64,000 nt of DNA, taken from assembly GCF_013009555.1 (NCBI RefSeq), contig NZ_CP046176.1, forward strand, positions 248,001 to 312,000, written 5' to 3'. The position numbers and the translations under genes are program-made. Below the pieces are notes generated by a model that saw only the letters and a program-made list of their open reading frames with translations, was not told the DNA's origin and made no database searches. The DNA is from Phocaeicola dorei. Its GTDB lineage: Bacteria; Bacteroidota; Bacteroidia; Bacteroidales; Bacteroidaceae. Of the stretch, positions 17,580 to 31,084 are shown in pieces. Every line of letters starts with the position of its first letter. Positions within the stretch are counted from its first letter, which is position 1.

Positions 17580-20500
17580 TTAAAAGTTAAGATTCAAACC
17601 TATAGTGTATGTGCGGGGACGTGGCCAGATGTTAGAATCTATCGCTCCACATTCCGGGTCTAATCCGCTATATTTTGAGATAGTAAATACATTTTGGACA
17701 GATGCGCTGATACGTCCTGATAGTTTGGCTGCAAACAGATTTTGGAAAGAATAGCCTAATGTAAGGTTGTCCATCTTCAAGAATGAAGCATTTTCCAGAA
17801 AATAGTCGCTGGCCATTTGTTCGCTGGTATTCAGCAAGGTAAAGCCTGTATCTTGAAAACCGTTATAAAGATTTGTAATAAATCCTTTTCCACCATAATT
17901 GTTGGAAGTGCTATTGCCTGATGCCACGCCATTGTATACATAATTGCCAAAGTTAGCACGGAGATTAAAGCCCAGATCCCATTTTTTGTAGCTGAACTGA
18001 GAACTGAAACCCATATATACTTTAGCCATCGGACTTTTGTGGGTTAGATAACGGTCGGCTTCGGTAATTTGTCCGTCATTGTTTCGGTCTACAAATGCAT
18101 TTTGGATAGGCTTGCCGTTTTCATCGTATACTTGTTGGTATAAATAGAATGTTCCAGGCATTTCACCTACTTGGTGTTTTTGGTTTGTGCCGGCATCAAT
18201 ACCTTGGTAGTCGGGATTGAAAGTGGTAGTCAGCTTGGTAATCTTGCTATCATTCCAAGTAATATTATAGCCTACCTCCCATGTGAAGTCTTTGCTTTGG
18301 ATAGCTATGGCATTTACATTGGCTTCCACACCTTTATTTTTCATTTTACCTACATTAGCGGTAATCAAGTTGATAAAATTCGTTCCCGCTGCGGCACTGA
18401 TGGTGTTTAACAAGTCTTTTGTATGTTTCTGATAATATTCAATACTACCGTTGATACGGTTATTTAAGAATCCGAAGTCGATGGCTACATTGTATGTAGT
18501 TGTTTGTTCCCATTTTAAATCAGGACTGTAACCGTTTGGCTTCAAAAGCGTAGTTCCTAAATAGGTTGTATTAGGATTAGTGCTGAATGAATAGGATGTG
18601 ATATATTGATAATCTCCAATTTCCTGTTGTCCGGTCACACCATATCCTAAGCGTAATTTTAATTTGGAAAGCACATTTTCTGTAGCTTTCATAAAGGGTT
18701 CATTACTGATGGTCCAAGCTAAGGCGGCTGAAGGGAAAAGTCCCCAACGATTGTTTTCACTGAATCGTGAAGAACCGTCACGACGTAAAGTGGCAGTCAG
18801 CAAATAGCGGTCCATGAAATTGTAATTTAAACGCCCGAAGAATGAAATAAGATAGTTTTCATACGGAATGCGACGGTGGTCATCACGGATGTAATGCCGT
18901 TCGTTTTCGTCATAGGTATATCCTTCTTTTGCACCTAAGTCCTCTGTAGGGTTTGAATAGGTGATATCATGATTGGCATAATAGAAATGTTGCCAGGAAT
19001 AACCTGCCATTATATCGAAATTACTTTTGATGGATTCTATGTTTTTTGCATAGTTCATGTAGAAGTCCAGCAGGTGGTTACGACGCAGATTGTTCCAAGT
19101 ATTGCCTTGTCCTAAACCGGTGAATGTTTTATCTAGTGAGCTTTGAACCGAATTGGAATTTACAAAATTACGACCGGTTGTTTTTGCCACGTCATAGCCT
19201 AAATTCAAGTTGGCATGTAAGTCTTCCAGACCATGTATTTTATAGTCCAATTGAATATTACCCAAACTACGTTTGGTTGTACCGTGATTGTTTCTATCGT
19301 ATAATAAAGACAATGGATTCTGAGTCGCCAGATCGGCTTGTGCTCCTTGTACTATTCCCCAGTTCCAATAGCCATTATATCGATTTTCTTCATCGTAAAT
19401 GGGTTTGGTGGGGTCAAAGAAAGCAGCGGCACCTACAGCACCGGAATCTGCAAATCGGTTTTTATTGATGGTGCCTTTTACATTGATGTCTACACTCAGG
19501 TGGTTGTCGAAAAATTTAGGACTTAGATTGACAGCACCGGTATAACGTTCATATTTAGAAGTCTTTAGTGTACCTTTTTCTGTATTATAACCTAAAGAGA
19601 TACGGAAAGGCATAAATCCTGCTTTTCCTGCAATTCCGATGTTTTGGTCTGTACTTAATCCTGTCTGGTAAATAGCATCTTGCCAATCGGTGCTTTGGTT
19701 AGGGTATACGTTCAGAATCCGTTGGATGTCTGCCGACTGTGCGGTTCCTTCCGGATATTGAGCCTGCATGACTTCGCGGAATGATTGTGCGTCCAATGTC
19801 TCTATACGTTTATAAGGGTCTTTTGCCGTGAAAGTTCCTGAGTAGCTAACTTTTATTTTGTCTTGTGTCCCTTTTTTAGTTTGGATGATAATAACTCCAT
19901 TCGAAGCGCGTGAACCGTAAATGGCTGTCGCCGAAGCATCTTTCAAAACAGTGAAAGTTTCAATATCATTGGGATTAATGGTGGCAAGTGCATTGGGAGT
20001 GCCTGGAGCGGCATCATTTGAAACAGGAATTCCATCGATAACAATAAGTGGATCATTGCTGGCATTTAGTGATGCACCGCCACGGATACGAATTGTCGAA
20101 CCGGCACCAGGGGCACCGTCACCTTGACTAACAGAAAGTCCCGGAACTTTTCCCATAATCAGTTCTTGAGGAGAAGTAACAGCACCTTTGTTCATCTCTT
20201 CTGCTTTGATAGCTACCACAGAACCGCTTAGGTCATCTTTTTTCACAGAACCGTATCCAATGACAACCACTTCATCCAGAAGTTCTGTATCATCTTTTAA
20301 TATAATATTCATAGAAGCGGCTGCCTGTGCTTCTTGAGACCGATATCCGATAAACGAAATGATGATAATGTCACCTTTATTGGCGTTTAACAGGAAGTTG
20401 CCATCAAAATCGGTGATGGTACCATTAGTCGTTCCTTTTACTATAACATTAGCCCCGATAATTGGTTCACCTGTAGTATCTTTGACAATTCCTTTGACAA

Positions 20501-20585
20501 CTATTTGTTGGGCAAATGTGTTGACGGACAAGAATAATCCCACAATGAACATCAGTAGGACTTTAAACGTGGCGTTTCTTTTCAT
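17580..20585 (-). CDS. SusC-like TonB-dependent starch transporter (intact paralogue)
   Basis: The start at 20585 (MKRNATFKVLLMF) is chosen because it matches the paralogue at 14145 and begins a proper signal peptide; an earlier in-frame ATG at 20618 adds 11 residues. The 1,001-residue protein has a signal cleaved near NTFA-QQ, a CarboxypepD_reg-like domain (VKGIVKDTTGEPIIGANV), a TonB-dependent plug (SVVAIKAEEMNKGAV, IRIRGGASLNASNDPLIVIDG), and a 22-strand-type barrel ending TIGLNLNF. The N-terminal 150 residues are nearly the same as SusC2, including long DNA identity, pointing to tandem duplication. It takes up maltooligosaccharides with SusD1, using TonB energy. Confidence 0.94.
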   Translation of the reverse strand: MKRNATFKVLLMFIVGLFLSVNTFAQQIVVKGIVKDTTGEPIIGANVIVKGTTNGTITDFDGNFLLNANKGDIIIISFIGYRSQEAQAAASMNIILKDDTELLDEVVVIGYGSVKKDDLSGSVVAIKAEEMNKGAVTSPQELIMGKVPGLSVSQGDGAPGAGSTIRIRGGASLNASNDPLIVIDGIPVSNDAAPGTPNALATINPNDIETFTVLKDASATAIYGSRASNGVIIIQTKKGTQDKIKVSYSGTFTAKDPYKRIETLDAQSFREVMQAQYPEGTAQSADIQRILNVYPNQSTDWQDAIYQTGLSTDQNIGIAGKAGFMPFRISLGYNTEKGTLKTSKYERYTGAVNLSPKFFDNHLSVDINVKGTINKNRFADSGAVGAAAFFDPTKPIYDEENRYNGYWNWGIVQGAQADLATQNPLSLLYDRNNHGTTKRSLGNIQLDYKIHGLEDLHANLNLGYDVAKTTGRNFVNSNSVQSSLDKTFTGLGQGNTWNNLRRNHLLDFYMNYAKNIESIKSNFDIMAGYSWQHFYYANHDITYSNPTEDLGAKEGYTYDENERHYIRDDHRRIPYENYLISFFGRLNYNFMDRYLLTATLRRDGSSRFSENNRWGLFPSAALAWTISNEPFMKATENVLSKLKLRLGYGVTGQQEIGDYQYITSYSFSTNPNTTYLGTTLLKPNGYSPDLKWEQTTTYNVAIDFGFLNNRINGSIEYYQKHTKDLLNTISAAAGTNFINLITANVGKMKNKGVEANVNAIAIQSKDFTWEVGYNITWNDSKITKLTTTFNPDYQGIDAGTNQKHQVGEMPGTFYLYQQVYDENGKPIQNAFVDRNNDGQITEADRYLTHKSPMAKVYMGFSSQFSYKKWDLGFNLRANFGNYVYNGVASGNSTSNNYGGKGFITNLYNGFQDTGFTLLNTSEQMASDYFLENASFLKMDNLTLGYSFQNLFAAKLSGRISASVQNVFTISKYSGLDPECGAIDSNIWPRPRTYTIGLNLNF

Positions 20586-20625
20586 GTCTTTGTATATAAA
20601 TGCTTTAATATTATTCATTTTATTT

Positions 20626-20650
20626 GGAAAAATACCTATTGAAAACTATT
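20626..20650 (-). repeat. Leader element shared by both susC genes (copy 2)
   Basis: This is the second copy of the block at 14195-14218, lying between the susB stop (20671) and the susC1 start (20585). It supports duplication of susC together with its leader. Confidence 0.6.
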
Positions 20651-20670
20651 CAACCTTTTTACTTGCTTTT

Positions 20671-24791
<4,121 letters not shown>

Positions 24792-24825
24792 TTAGTGTTT
24801 ATATCTTCATTTCATTTGGATGTTG

Positions 24826-24879
24826 CAAATGTAGGAGTGGAATAGATGAGATTTGAGTACTAGAATAAAAATATAAATG
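24826..24879 (-). promoter_or_regulatory. susA promoter with putative SusR box
   Basis: On the minus strand TACATTTG (24833-24826) is an exact -7 element in the block TACATTTGCAACATCCAAA. Twenty-eight bases upstream lies CATTTATATTTTTATTCT (24879-24862). Both blocks and the spacing recur before susC2. The leader would be about 40 bases. SusR of B. thetaiotaomicron activates susA and a downstream sus promoter in response to maltose; assigning this box to SusR is inference. Confidence 0.75.
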
Positions 24880-24946
24880 TTTTATAGACTCAACTTATTG
24901 ATAACTAGGTGTATTTATCTCTGCTGTATTGCTGAAAATATAAACG

Positions 24947-25004
24947 TCAATGAAAATATTTTCGTTGAAAAACTTTATTCTAATTACTTATATTTATATA
25001 TTTG
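24947..25004 (+). promoter_or_regulatory. susR: susR promoter region with 22-base palindrome
   Basis: TATATTTG at 24997-25004 is an exact -7 element; transcription would start about 15 bases before the susR ATG. A near-perfect palindrome (24947-24968, TCAATGAAAATATTTTCGTTGA, one wobble pair) lies about 30 bases upstream of it, a good place for an operator. No clear TTG at -33 was found. Confidence 0.5.
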
Positions 25005-25027
25005 TGAATCTATAATAAGTATATAAG

Positions 25028-26623
25028 ATGAAGAATGTAACCTATTTCTTTATATTGTTTTTGTTGATTTTGACACCTCCTTTGTTTGCTGATAAAAACA
25101 GCAATGAAGAAGTGTTGAAAAGGTTGGATCGGATCATTGATAATAAGACCGCTTATCATGTGCAGAAGGAAAAAGAGATTGTGGATTTAAAGCAACGTCT
25201 TCACCGTTCTAAAGATAATAGGGAGAAATATGAACTTTGCGGTTCTTTGTTTAACGCTTATCTGCATTATCAAGCTGATTCCGCATTGTATTATATTAAT
25301 GGAAAAATGAATTTGTTGCCTCTGTTGAATCATCCGGAGTTAAAGAATGAGATTGTCATTAACCGTGCCGAGGTGATGGGGGTGATGGGAATGTATAACG
25401 AGGCTTTGGAACAATTGGAGCGGGTAGACCCGTTGGAATTGGAACGGGAAACTTTGGCTTATTATTACCGGACCTATCGGGCTTATTATGGTTGGGTGGC
25501 CGATTATACCACCAATGATGCCGAAAAAGTGAAATATTTGAAAAAGACCGATGCTTACAGGGATTCTATTCTTATTGCTACTGATCCTTGTGTAGACAGG
25601 AGCATTGTATGGGCCGAGAAAAAGATTATTAATGGGAGGGTGGATTCTGCTTTGGTTATATTGTCGGACCTATTGAAAGAAACGCCGGATGAACGGCAAA
25701 AAGGGTATATTTACTATACTTTATCCGAGGCTTACGATATGCGGGGAGATATTCAGAAAGAAATTTATTATCTGGCCTTGACCGCTATTACAGATTTGAA
25801 ATCGTCTATTCGTGAATATGCATCCTTACAGAAATTGGCTCAACTGATGTATGAGGTAGGTGATTTGGACCGTGCCTATAAGTATTTGAATTGTTCAATG
25901 GAGGATGCGGTAGCTTGTAATGCCCGTTTGCGGTTTATTGAGGTAACGCAGTTCTTTCCTATTATTGATAAAGCATATAAATTGAAAGAAGAAAGAGAGA
26001 GGCAGATTTCCCGTACTCTTTTAATCAGTGTCAGCTTACTTTCTTTATTTTTGCTTGCTGCTATTTTTTATCTGTACCGATGGATGAAGAAATTATCAGT
26101 GATGCGCCGTAATCTGAGTATGGCTAATCAACAGATGCAGGAAGTAAATGCTGAATTGGCACAGACGGGGAAGATCAAGGAAGTATATATTGCCCGTTAT
26201 TTGGACAGATGTGTGATTTATCTGGACAAGTTGGAGTTTTATCGTCGTTCTTTGGCGAAACTGGCAATGGCTTCCCGTATAGACGATTTGTTTAAAGCGA
26301 TTAAATCCGAGCAGTTTATACGAGATGAACGGAAGGATTTTTATAATGAGTTTGATAAGTCTTTCCTGGAGTTATTTCCTCATTTCATTACTTCTTTTAA
26401 TGAGTTATTGGTAGAGGAAGGAAGAATATATCCCAAATCGGGTGAGTTGCTGACTACGGAATTGCGTATATTTGCTTTGATCCGTCTGGGAGTGACTGAT
26501 AGTAATCGGATTGCCCATTTCTTGGGGTATTCTTTGGCAACGATTTATAATTATCGCAGCAAGATGCGTAATAAGGCGATAGGAAACAAGGAAACTTTTG
26601 AACAGGAAGTGATGAACTTGTAG
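25028..26623 (+). CDS. susR: SusR-type starch/maltose regulator
   Basis: A 531-residue protein, divergent from susA. It has a signal or anchor segment (1-21), TPR-like helices (about 60-320) in the periplasm, one membrane span (about 330-350), a short coiled coil (355-395), and a cytoplasmic C-terminal domain. This ends in a helix-turn-helix (about 490-520; [27 protein letters not shown]) of LuxR/NarL kind. This layout is that of SusR, which senses maltose in the periplasm and activates the sus genes directly from the membrane. The position next to susA is the same as in B. thetaiotaomicron. The DNA target is probably the 18-base box at 14589-14606 and 24862-24879. Confidence 0.93.
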   Translation: MKNVTYFFILFLLILTPPLFADKNSNEEVLKRLDRIIDNKTAYHVQKEKEIVDLKQRLHRSKDNREKYELCGSLFNAYLHYQADSALYYINGKMNLLPLLNHPELKNEIVINRAEVMGVMGMYNEALEQLERVDPLELERETLAYYYRTYRAYYGWVADYTTNDAEKVKYLKKTDAYRDSILIATDPCVDRSIVWAEKKIINGRVDSALVILSDLLKETPDERQKGYIYYTLSEAYDMRGDIQKEIYYLALTAITDLKSSIREYASLQKLAQLMYEVGDLDRAYKYLNCSMEDAVACNARLRFIEVTQFFPIIDKAYKLKEERERQISRTLLISVSLLSLFLLAAIFYLYRWMKKLSVMRRNLSMANQQMQEVNAELAQTGKIKEVYIARYLDRCVIYLDKLEFYRRSLAKLAMASRIDDLFKAIKSEQFIRDERKDFYNEFDKSFLELFPHFITSFNELLVEEGRIYPKSGELLTTELRIFALIRLGVTDSNRIAHFLGYSLATIYNYRSKMRNKAIGNKETFEQEVMNL

Positions 26624-26735
26624 AGATAGAGATATGATTACAATAATACCAGCAAATGTAATATAAGTGTATTCATTGTTATTCCGTGCTTCAGTAAGTA
26701 TTAGCTCTAACCTTGGGCGTTTGGTCGTATTTATT

Positions 26736-27393
26736 CTAAATGTGGCAAGTTCCCCAAACGGATAGCATTACTTGTCCAATAACACAACTGATTTTAGAAG
26801 ATGAATAAGTCCCGCCTTGGGCATTGAGGATAGGCAAGTCGAATATCTTTTCAGTTAACTTGGTCTCGAAACCTTCTAATTGTTGAAATTGGAAAGCACC
26901 TATTTTGTCCTCGTTATTATTATTTTCTATTTTGTTCAGGTACTTGTCATTTTCTTCATAAGCAGCAATGGCAACTTCATAAATTTCAAACCATGCCTTT
27001 GAATCTTCGACCATTAAATCCATAAAACAGAGAGTGCAGCACCTATGTGAGAGATAAAAATAGCACCACAACTAGTAAGCTTCCAATAAGTGTTCAGCGT
27101 ATCTTCGGAGATGTCTTTGGTAGAAAATAGTAACATTGATAGCATATCTATACAGGTAGATAACCATAGGCTGAAAGACAAAATACTATAAATGTAATAG
27201 GAGAGATAGAGTATTGCCATAGGTGGTTTATTTCAATATTGCGGTAATGTCGGTAGGTGTGATAAGTATCTTTGTAAATCAATGGAATGGATTCTGTAAA
27301 TACGACCTCATTTGTCATTTTGATTTCTTTAGGAACGGTTTTTGTCATCGAATCGCTGATGCTATTGAATGCCTGATAAAAATTATTGGACAT
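26736..27393 (-). pseudogene. Degenerate small gene with two apparent frameshifts
   Basis: Three overlapping minus-strand frames appear to be pieces of one protein: about 27393-27165 (MSNNFYQAFNSISDSMTK...), about 27220-27030 (two hydrophobic segments, WLSTCIDMLSMLLFSTKDIS and a CGAIFISHIGAAL segment) and about 27040-26736 (DLMVEDSKAWFEIYEVAIAA, then a charged region and a weakly hydrophobic end). Each frame stops soon after the next looks coding-like. No family was recognised. Alternatively they are unrelated small proteins. An upstream ATG at 27453 lies inside a terminator and is unlikely. Confidence 0.4.
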
Positions 27394-27411
27394 AGTACTG
27401 ATTGTTTGGCA

Positions 27412-27472
27412 TAAATAAAAAAGCAGAGAGAGAATGAGAGTTGAATAACTCAAAATAATTCTCTCTCTGCTT
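27412..27472 (-). terminator. Intrinsic terminator of the large surface lipoprotein gene
   Basis: A perfect 15-base stem (27421-27435 with 27458-27472) is followed on the minus strand by TTTTTTATTTA. It lies 61 bases after the stop at 27533. Confidence 0.85.
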
Positions 27473-27532
27473 GGGAGTAGTTCTACAGAGAGGAGGATAT
27501 TAAATCCTTATCTCTGTGTGTTTAGACTTTGA

Positions 27533-30016
27533 TTACTGTGCCGGATAGGGAGTCAGGTTTACAGTAATGGTGTCTTCTACTTTTTCATTTGTTGAAGTAG
27601 TGATAGTCAATTTCACTTTGACTGGGGTTGCTACAGATACTTTGTTTGCATCACCAGCATTTGCTGTAAGTTTAATATCTTTACCGTTTATATTTGCTGT
27701 CAAATATTGGGTATATTTAGCTTCGACTTCGCAAACTACATTTTGAATATCATCTTGTGTTCCAGAAATGTTATCTACACGGTAATAGATGTTCTTGTCA
27801 TTCTTATCAGCAGCTTTACCATATTTCACAGTTACTATGTTACCACTACCAGAGATGATAGAAATACCAGCAGGCATAACTGTTGTATAGTTTTTGCTTT
27901 CAGCAAACATAACTTTGAAGTCAGCAATCGGGAACTGTACGCCTGCATAGGTAACCTTACCACCTGTTAACGTATAAGCCTTGTTAGTTTCCCCTTTTTC
28001 AGTTAATGTGATAGTACCGTTGTCACTAACAGCAATCTTGTCAGCATCATCTTCAATAGCTTTGTATCCACTTACAGTTCCAGCAGAGAAAATGTTGGCT
28101 TTAGTGATTTCACTAGCATAAACTGTTACAATCTTATTCAAATAGTATGACGGGTTAAATGTATAAGCTGCTGCCAATGTTGCATCGCTTGGCTTTTCAA
28201 TAGTGAACGGCAAGTTAATAACAGCAATTGTTCTGAAATAATTGACTGTTCCAATTTTAACAGCTGCAACAACATTTACCTTAGCTGTAAACTCACCACC
28301 ATTTTCAATGATTTTGGCTAATTGACTACCGTAATTTGTGTTGAAGTTAACTTTGATACCTGCTATTTGGGCTGCTTCAGTTGTTGTTTTACCTTCAGAG
28401 TCAACAGTAGCGATATCCTTTACAAGATCGGTTAGATTTTCAGTTTCTATCTTGCCTGTTTCAGCATTTTCATATACCCATTCTACTTGGGGGTCAAGTA
28501 CCATTTCTCGATATTCAGCATTCCAAACGACACGTTTGTCTGCACCCATGGCATCGAAGTAGGGCTTTAAGTCAGAGATAAATGCTTGTTCAGCAGTTTC
28601 AGTCACTTCTGTTACAACATGCTTCTTGCTTACGATAGAAGTAATTTCTTCTGCATCAGGAGTTTTTTCATTAAAGTTCAAGGTTACATCGTGAGATTTA
28701 ACCTTACCGAAAACATTCATATAATGAACTGTAAAGTTAACATATCCTGCAGCCTTGTCATTAAGATTGATAGTCATGCCATCGAATGATACGCCATAAC
28801 GGATAGAGTCTGCTTTTGCTTGAGCATCATCATCCATTGTGATGTATGAATCGAATAGTTGACCTGCCAATTCTTTTTTAGGGACAATTGTTACAGATTC
28901 ACCTGGCTTAGCATCCACGTATGATGTGAGATAAGTATCACCTTGCTCATTAATCTGGTATTTACCGAATTGAATATTAACATCTTGGGCATCCACCAAA
29001 CTAAATTTAAAATCACCATTGAATGGAGAGTAAACATTTTCGTTAACAACCAATGACGCTACAGCATTGCTATTGCCGTATGATTCAACTATTTCATCAT
29101 TAACAGTAATACCTTCTACAGGAATTTCATACAATCCGGTTGTAGAAGCTGCTCTGCTGCTTAATACTCCAGTAAAAGGAACTACTTTTCCTAATTTGAT
29201 AGGCAGTTCTTCACCTTTAGAGTTTACAGCCTTAACGGTTTTTCCTGATAAATCGTAAGAAACCGGAGATATCTGAACTATAATAGAACTGGTGGATTGT
29301 CCTACCATATATTCACCTTTGGCAGGTTTTTCTTTAGAACCACCTTCCCATTTCGGCCATGCTGTTCCTTCTTTAGCAATGCTATAAGCAATATTGAAAT
29401 TGTTTTCCAATACAGTAATCTGAGCCAATCCTTCGTTCAAGGGCAGACGAACAGATTTTTCATTCTTACCGTCTTTGTCACAAACAACCATGATAACGTA
29501 GTTGTTAGGATCAGTAGGATCAGCGTAGTAGTAAGGAACATTTGTTGCAGGAGTAGCACCGGCAAATTCTTCAAATTCTGTACCGTTCCACAAATACCAC
29601 TTGCCGTTTTCCTTTTTCACTTCAGGCTGAGCATCCTTGCCTGGTTCACCCTGTGCGCCGTCCTGGCCTACAGCTTTAACGGTAGTCTTCTCACCGTTGC
29701 ATACCCAAAAACCATCTTCCGAGATAGTCCATTCTGTACCTGCAGCACCTGCTTCACCGTCCTTACCGTTGGTAATGGTGTAGCTGCTACCGTCATTGAA
29801 AGCAACAGTGAAACCGCCTGTGGCAGGAGTTACAGAAGTAATCCAGTTGGCAGCATTGATTTTTGCTTCCAGGTCTTTGATTTGACCTTCAACGCCATCC
29901 ACGCGCGAAGTCAGCTCGTCAATGTCATCATCGTAGTCTTTACAAGACACAAATGTTCCTGTTGACGAAACCATTAAGGCTCCGAACAGGATTGCACTTA
30001 AAAACTTTTTGTTCAT
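27533..30016 (-). CDS. Large surface lipoprotein with DUF4988 (PL29 N-terminal-like) domain
   Basis: An 827-residue lipoprotein (Cys25, TFVSC) followed by KDYDDDIDELTSRVDGVEGQ and a short coiled coil (about 30-55). Next come the WITSVTPATGGFTVAFNDGS repeat and two collagen-like GxxGxx patches (about 86-95 and 118-128), a head known in Bacteroides proteins annotated with an N-terminal PL29-lyase domain (DUF4988). From about 160 on it is beta-rich with no lyase or other catalytic motif that I can see, so an enzyme role is not supported. It is probably displayed at the cell surface as an adhesin or binding stalk. An AraC-type gene lies 72 bases upstream and the putative invertible promoter 600 bases upstream. 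Confidence 0.75.
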   Translation of the reverse strand: MNKKFLSAILFGALMVSSTGTFVSCKDYDDDIDELTSRVDGVEGQIKDLEAKINAANWITSVTPATGGFTVAFNDGSSYTITNGKDGEAGAAGTEWTISEDGFWVCNGEKTTVKAVGQDGAQGEPGKDAQPEVKKENGKWYLWNGTEFEEFAGATPATNVPYYYADPTDPNNYVIMVVCDKDGKNEKSVRLPLNEGLAQITVLENNFNIAYSIAKEGTAWPKWEGGSKEKPAKGEYMVGQSTSSIIVQISPVSYDLSGKTVKAVNSKGEELPIKLGKVVPFTGVLSSRAASTTGLYEIPVEGITVNDEIVESYGNSNAVASLVVNENVYSPFNGDFKFSLVDAQDVNIQFGKYQINEQGDTYLTSYVDAKPGESVTIVPKKELAGQLFDSYITMDDDAQAKADSIRYGVSFDGMTINLNDKAAGYVNFTVHYMNVFGKVKSHDVTLNFNEKTPDAEEITSIVSKKHVVTEVTETAEQAFISDLKPYFDAMGADKRVVWNAEYREMVLDPQVEWVYENAETGKIETENLTDLVKDIATVDSEGKTTTEAAQIAGIKVNFNTNYGSQLAKIIENGGEFTAKVNVVAAVKIGTVNYFRTIAVINLPFTIEKPSDATLAAAYTFNPSYYLNKIVTVYASEITKANIFSAGTVSGYKAIEDDADKIAVSDNGTITLTEKGETNKAYTLTGGKVTYAGVQFPIADFKVMFAESKNYTTVMPAGISIISGSGNIVTVKYGKAADKNDKNIYYRVDNISGTQDDIQNVVCEVEAKYTQYLTANINGKDIKLTANAGDANKVSVATPVKVKLTITTSTNEKVEDTITVNLTPYPAQ

Positions 30017-30088
30017 AATAGAAAAACTTTAAATTTATAAATTTAAAAAACTAAAATTGGTTATACATACCATTTATTATAAAAGGAC

Positions 30089-30574
30089 TTAATTATCTTC
30101 CTCTTGTTTCAGCGGATTCCTCTCGTGTGCCACATACTGCCGGGGCGTCATGCCCGTCACTTTTCCGAACGCCACATAGAAAGGGCTTTTCGAACCGAAG
30201 CCGCTGCGTACGGGAACTTCCTCTATGGGGCATCGTCCGCTGCGGAGCAGCTCTTTGGCGTATTCCACTCGGTAAGTGTTTACTAGTTCTTTCAGGTTGC
30301 AGCCGAAATAGCGATTCACCACATTACTTAAATAAGTCTGGTTTGTCTCCAGCATCGCACTCAGTGTTTTCAGCGAAAGAGAGGAATCGAGGAATACTTG
30401 ACGCACTTCCATCAGGTATAATATACCTTTATATATAAGAGCGTCTATCCGGCGGACGTCCGTCCGCAACGCAAACTCCTTCTCCCATCGGCGAGAGGCG
30501 GCACGATAGAGCAAAGTCTTTTGGCGCACCGAAGTGTAGCGGGTCTTTTTACGTCGCAGAAACAGGTATTCCAT
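30089..30574 (-). CDS. Short AraC-family DNA-binding protein
   Basis: A 161-residue protein. Two helix-turn-helix units make up the AraC C-terminal domain: LSLKTLSAMLETNQTYLSNVV at about 66-86, then a long linking helix, and IEEVPVRSGFGSKSPFYVAFGK at about 117-138, ending MTPRQYV. There is no sensor domain, only about 60 basic residues before the HTH, so it may be a stand-alone binder or the remains of a membrane TPR-HTH regulator. It lies between the putative invertible promoter and the surface lipoprotein gene, so it may be switched on with it and control it. The target is unknown. Confidence 0.85.
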   Translation of the reverse strand: MEYLFLRRKKTRYTSVRQKTLLYRAASRRWEKEFALRTDVRRIDALIYKGILYLMEVRQVFLDSSLSLKTLSAMLETNQTYLSNVVNRYFGCNLKELVNTYRVEYAKELLRSGRCPIEEVPVRSGFGSKSPFYVAFGKVTGMTPRQYVAHERNPLKQEEDN

Positions 30575-30602
30575 TCAATTCTTTTTTCGTTTTTTATTTG
30601 CT

Positions 30603-30821
30603 TATTTTGTCGATCTCTTAGTAAGAGATCGACAAAATAGATGTAATATGCATAAAATCAAATAATTAAATCAATGAGAAGTGGGCTGTTGAGAGAAAGA
30701 TTAAATAAGAAAAAAGGCTTTTTTTTGCTTTAGATCGTATTTTTTTAATGAAAAGTGTATTAGTTATCAAAACTTTCCTTATTTTTGCACGAGAATTATA
30801 TATCTCTTACTAAGAGATCGA
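30603..30821. promoter_or_regulatory. Putative invertible promoter flanked by 20-base inverted repeats
   Basis: TCGATCTCTTAGTAAGAGAT at 30610-30629 occurs as an exact reverse complement at 30802-30821, with 172 bases between. The left copy is itself an 18-base-arm palindrome (30603-30639). Inside, TATTTTTG (30780-30787) is an exact -7 element pointing right, away from the AraC gene. No exact TAnnTTTG points left. If the segment flipped, that element would face the AraC ATG at 30574 with a leader of about 60 bases. The layout matches phase-variable promoters of Bacteroides. No recombinase gene is in the window. Because the repeats are palindromic, two operator copies are an alternative. Confidence 0.55.
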
Positions 30822-30925
30822 TAAAAACCTATCTTGTATTTTGTAGTCTAAACAGGTAAAAATCAATTATTTATATCTTCGTTTTATTATATACTTGGGC
30901 GCAGAATGTAACTCATGTGTCAGAA

Positions 30926-31069
30926 ATGAGTACCGCTTTGTACTTTATTATATGGCGTATGATTTTTTCTATCGGCATCCAGAATTCATGGAGAAGTTGG
31001 AATAATGCTGGACGGAATGAAGATGAATGTGTCAAAACCAAAATGACAGCTTTGAAAAGTTGCAGATAG
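30926..31069 (+). CDS. Possible 47-residue small protein
   Basis: A short frame (MSTALYFIIWRMIFSIGIQN...) lies between the rightward -7 element at 30780-30787 and the terminator at 31085-31130. It is partly hydrophobic, then basic, and no family is recognised. The case rests only on its place within a transcription unit; the region may instead be an untranslated RNA. Confidence 0.2.
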   Translation: MSTALYFIIWRMIFSIGIQNSWRSWNNAGRNEDECVKTKMTALKSCR

Positions 31070-31084
31070 TAATTATAACGCGTA

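Noticed and set aside
29297..29965. A 222-codon open frame on the plus strand
   Set aside because: Antisense to the start of the surface lipoprotein gene, rich in Phe, Cys and Ser as antisense frames are here, with no promoter or known motif.
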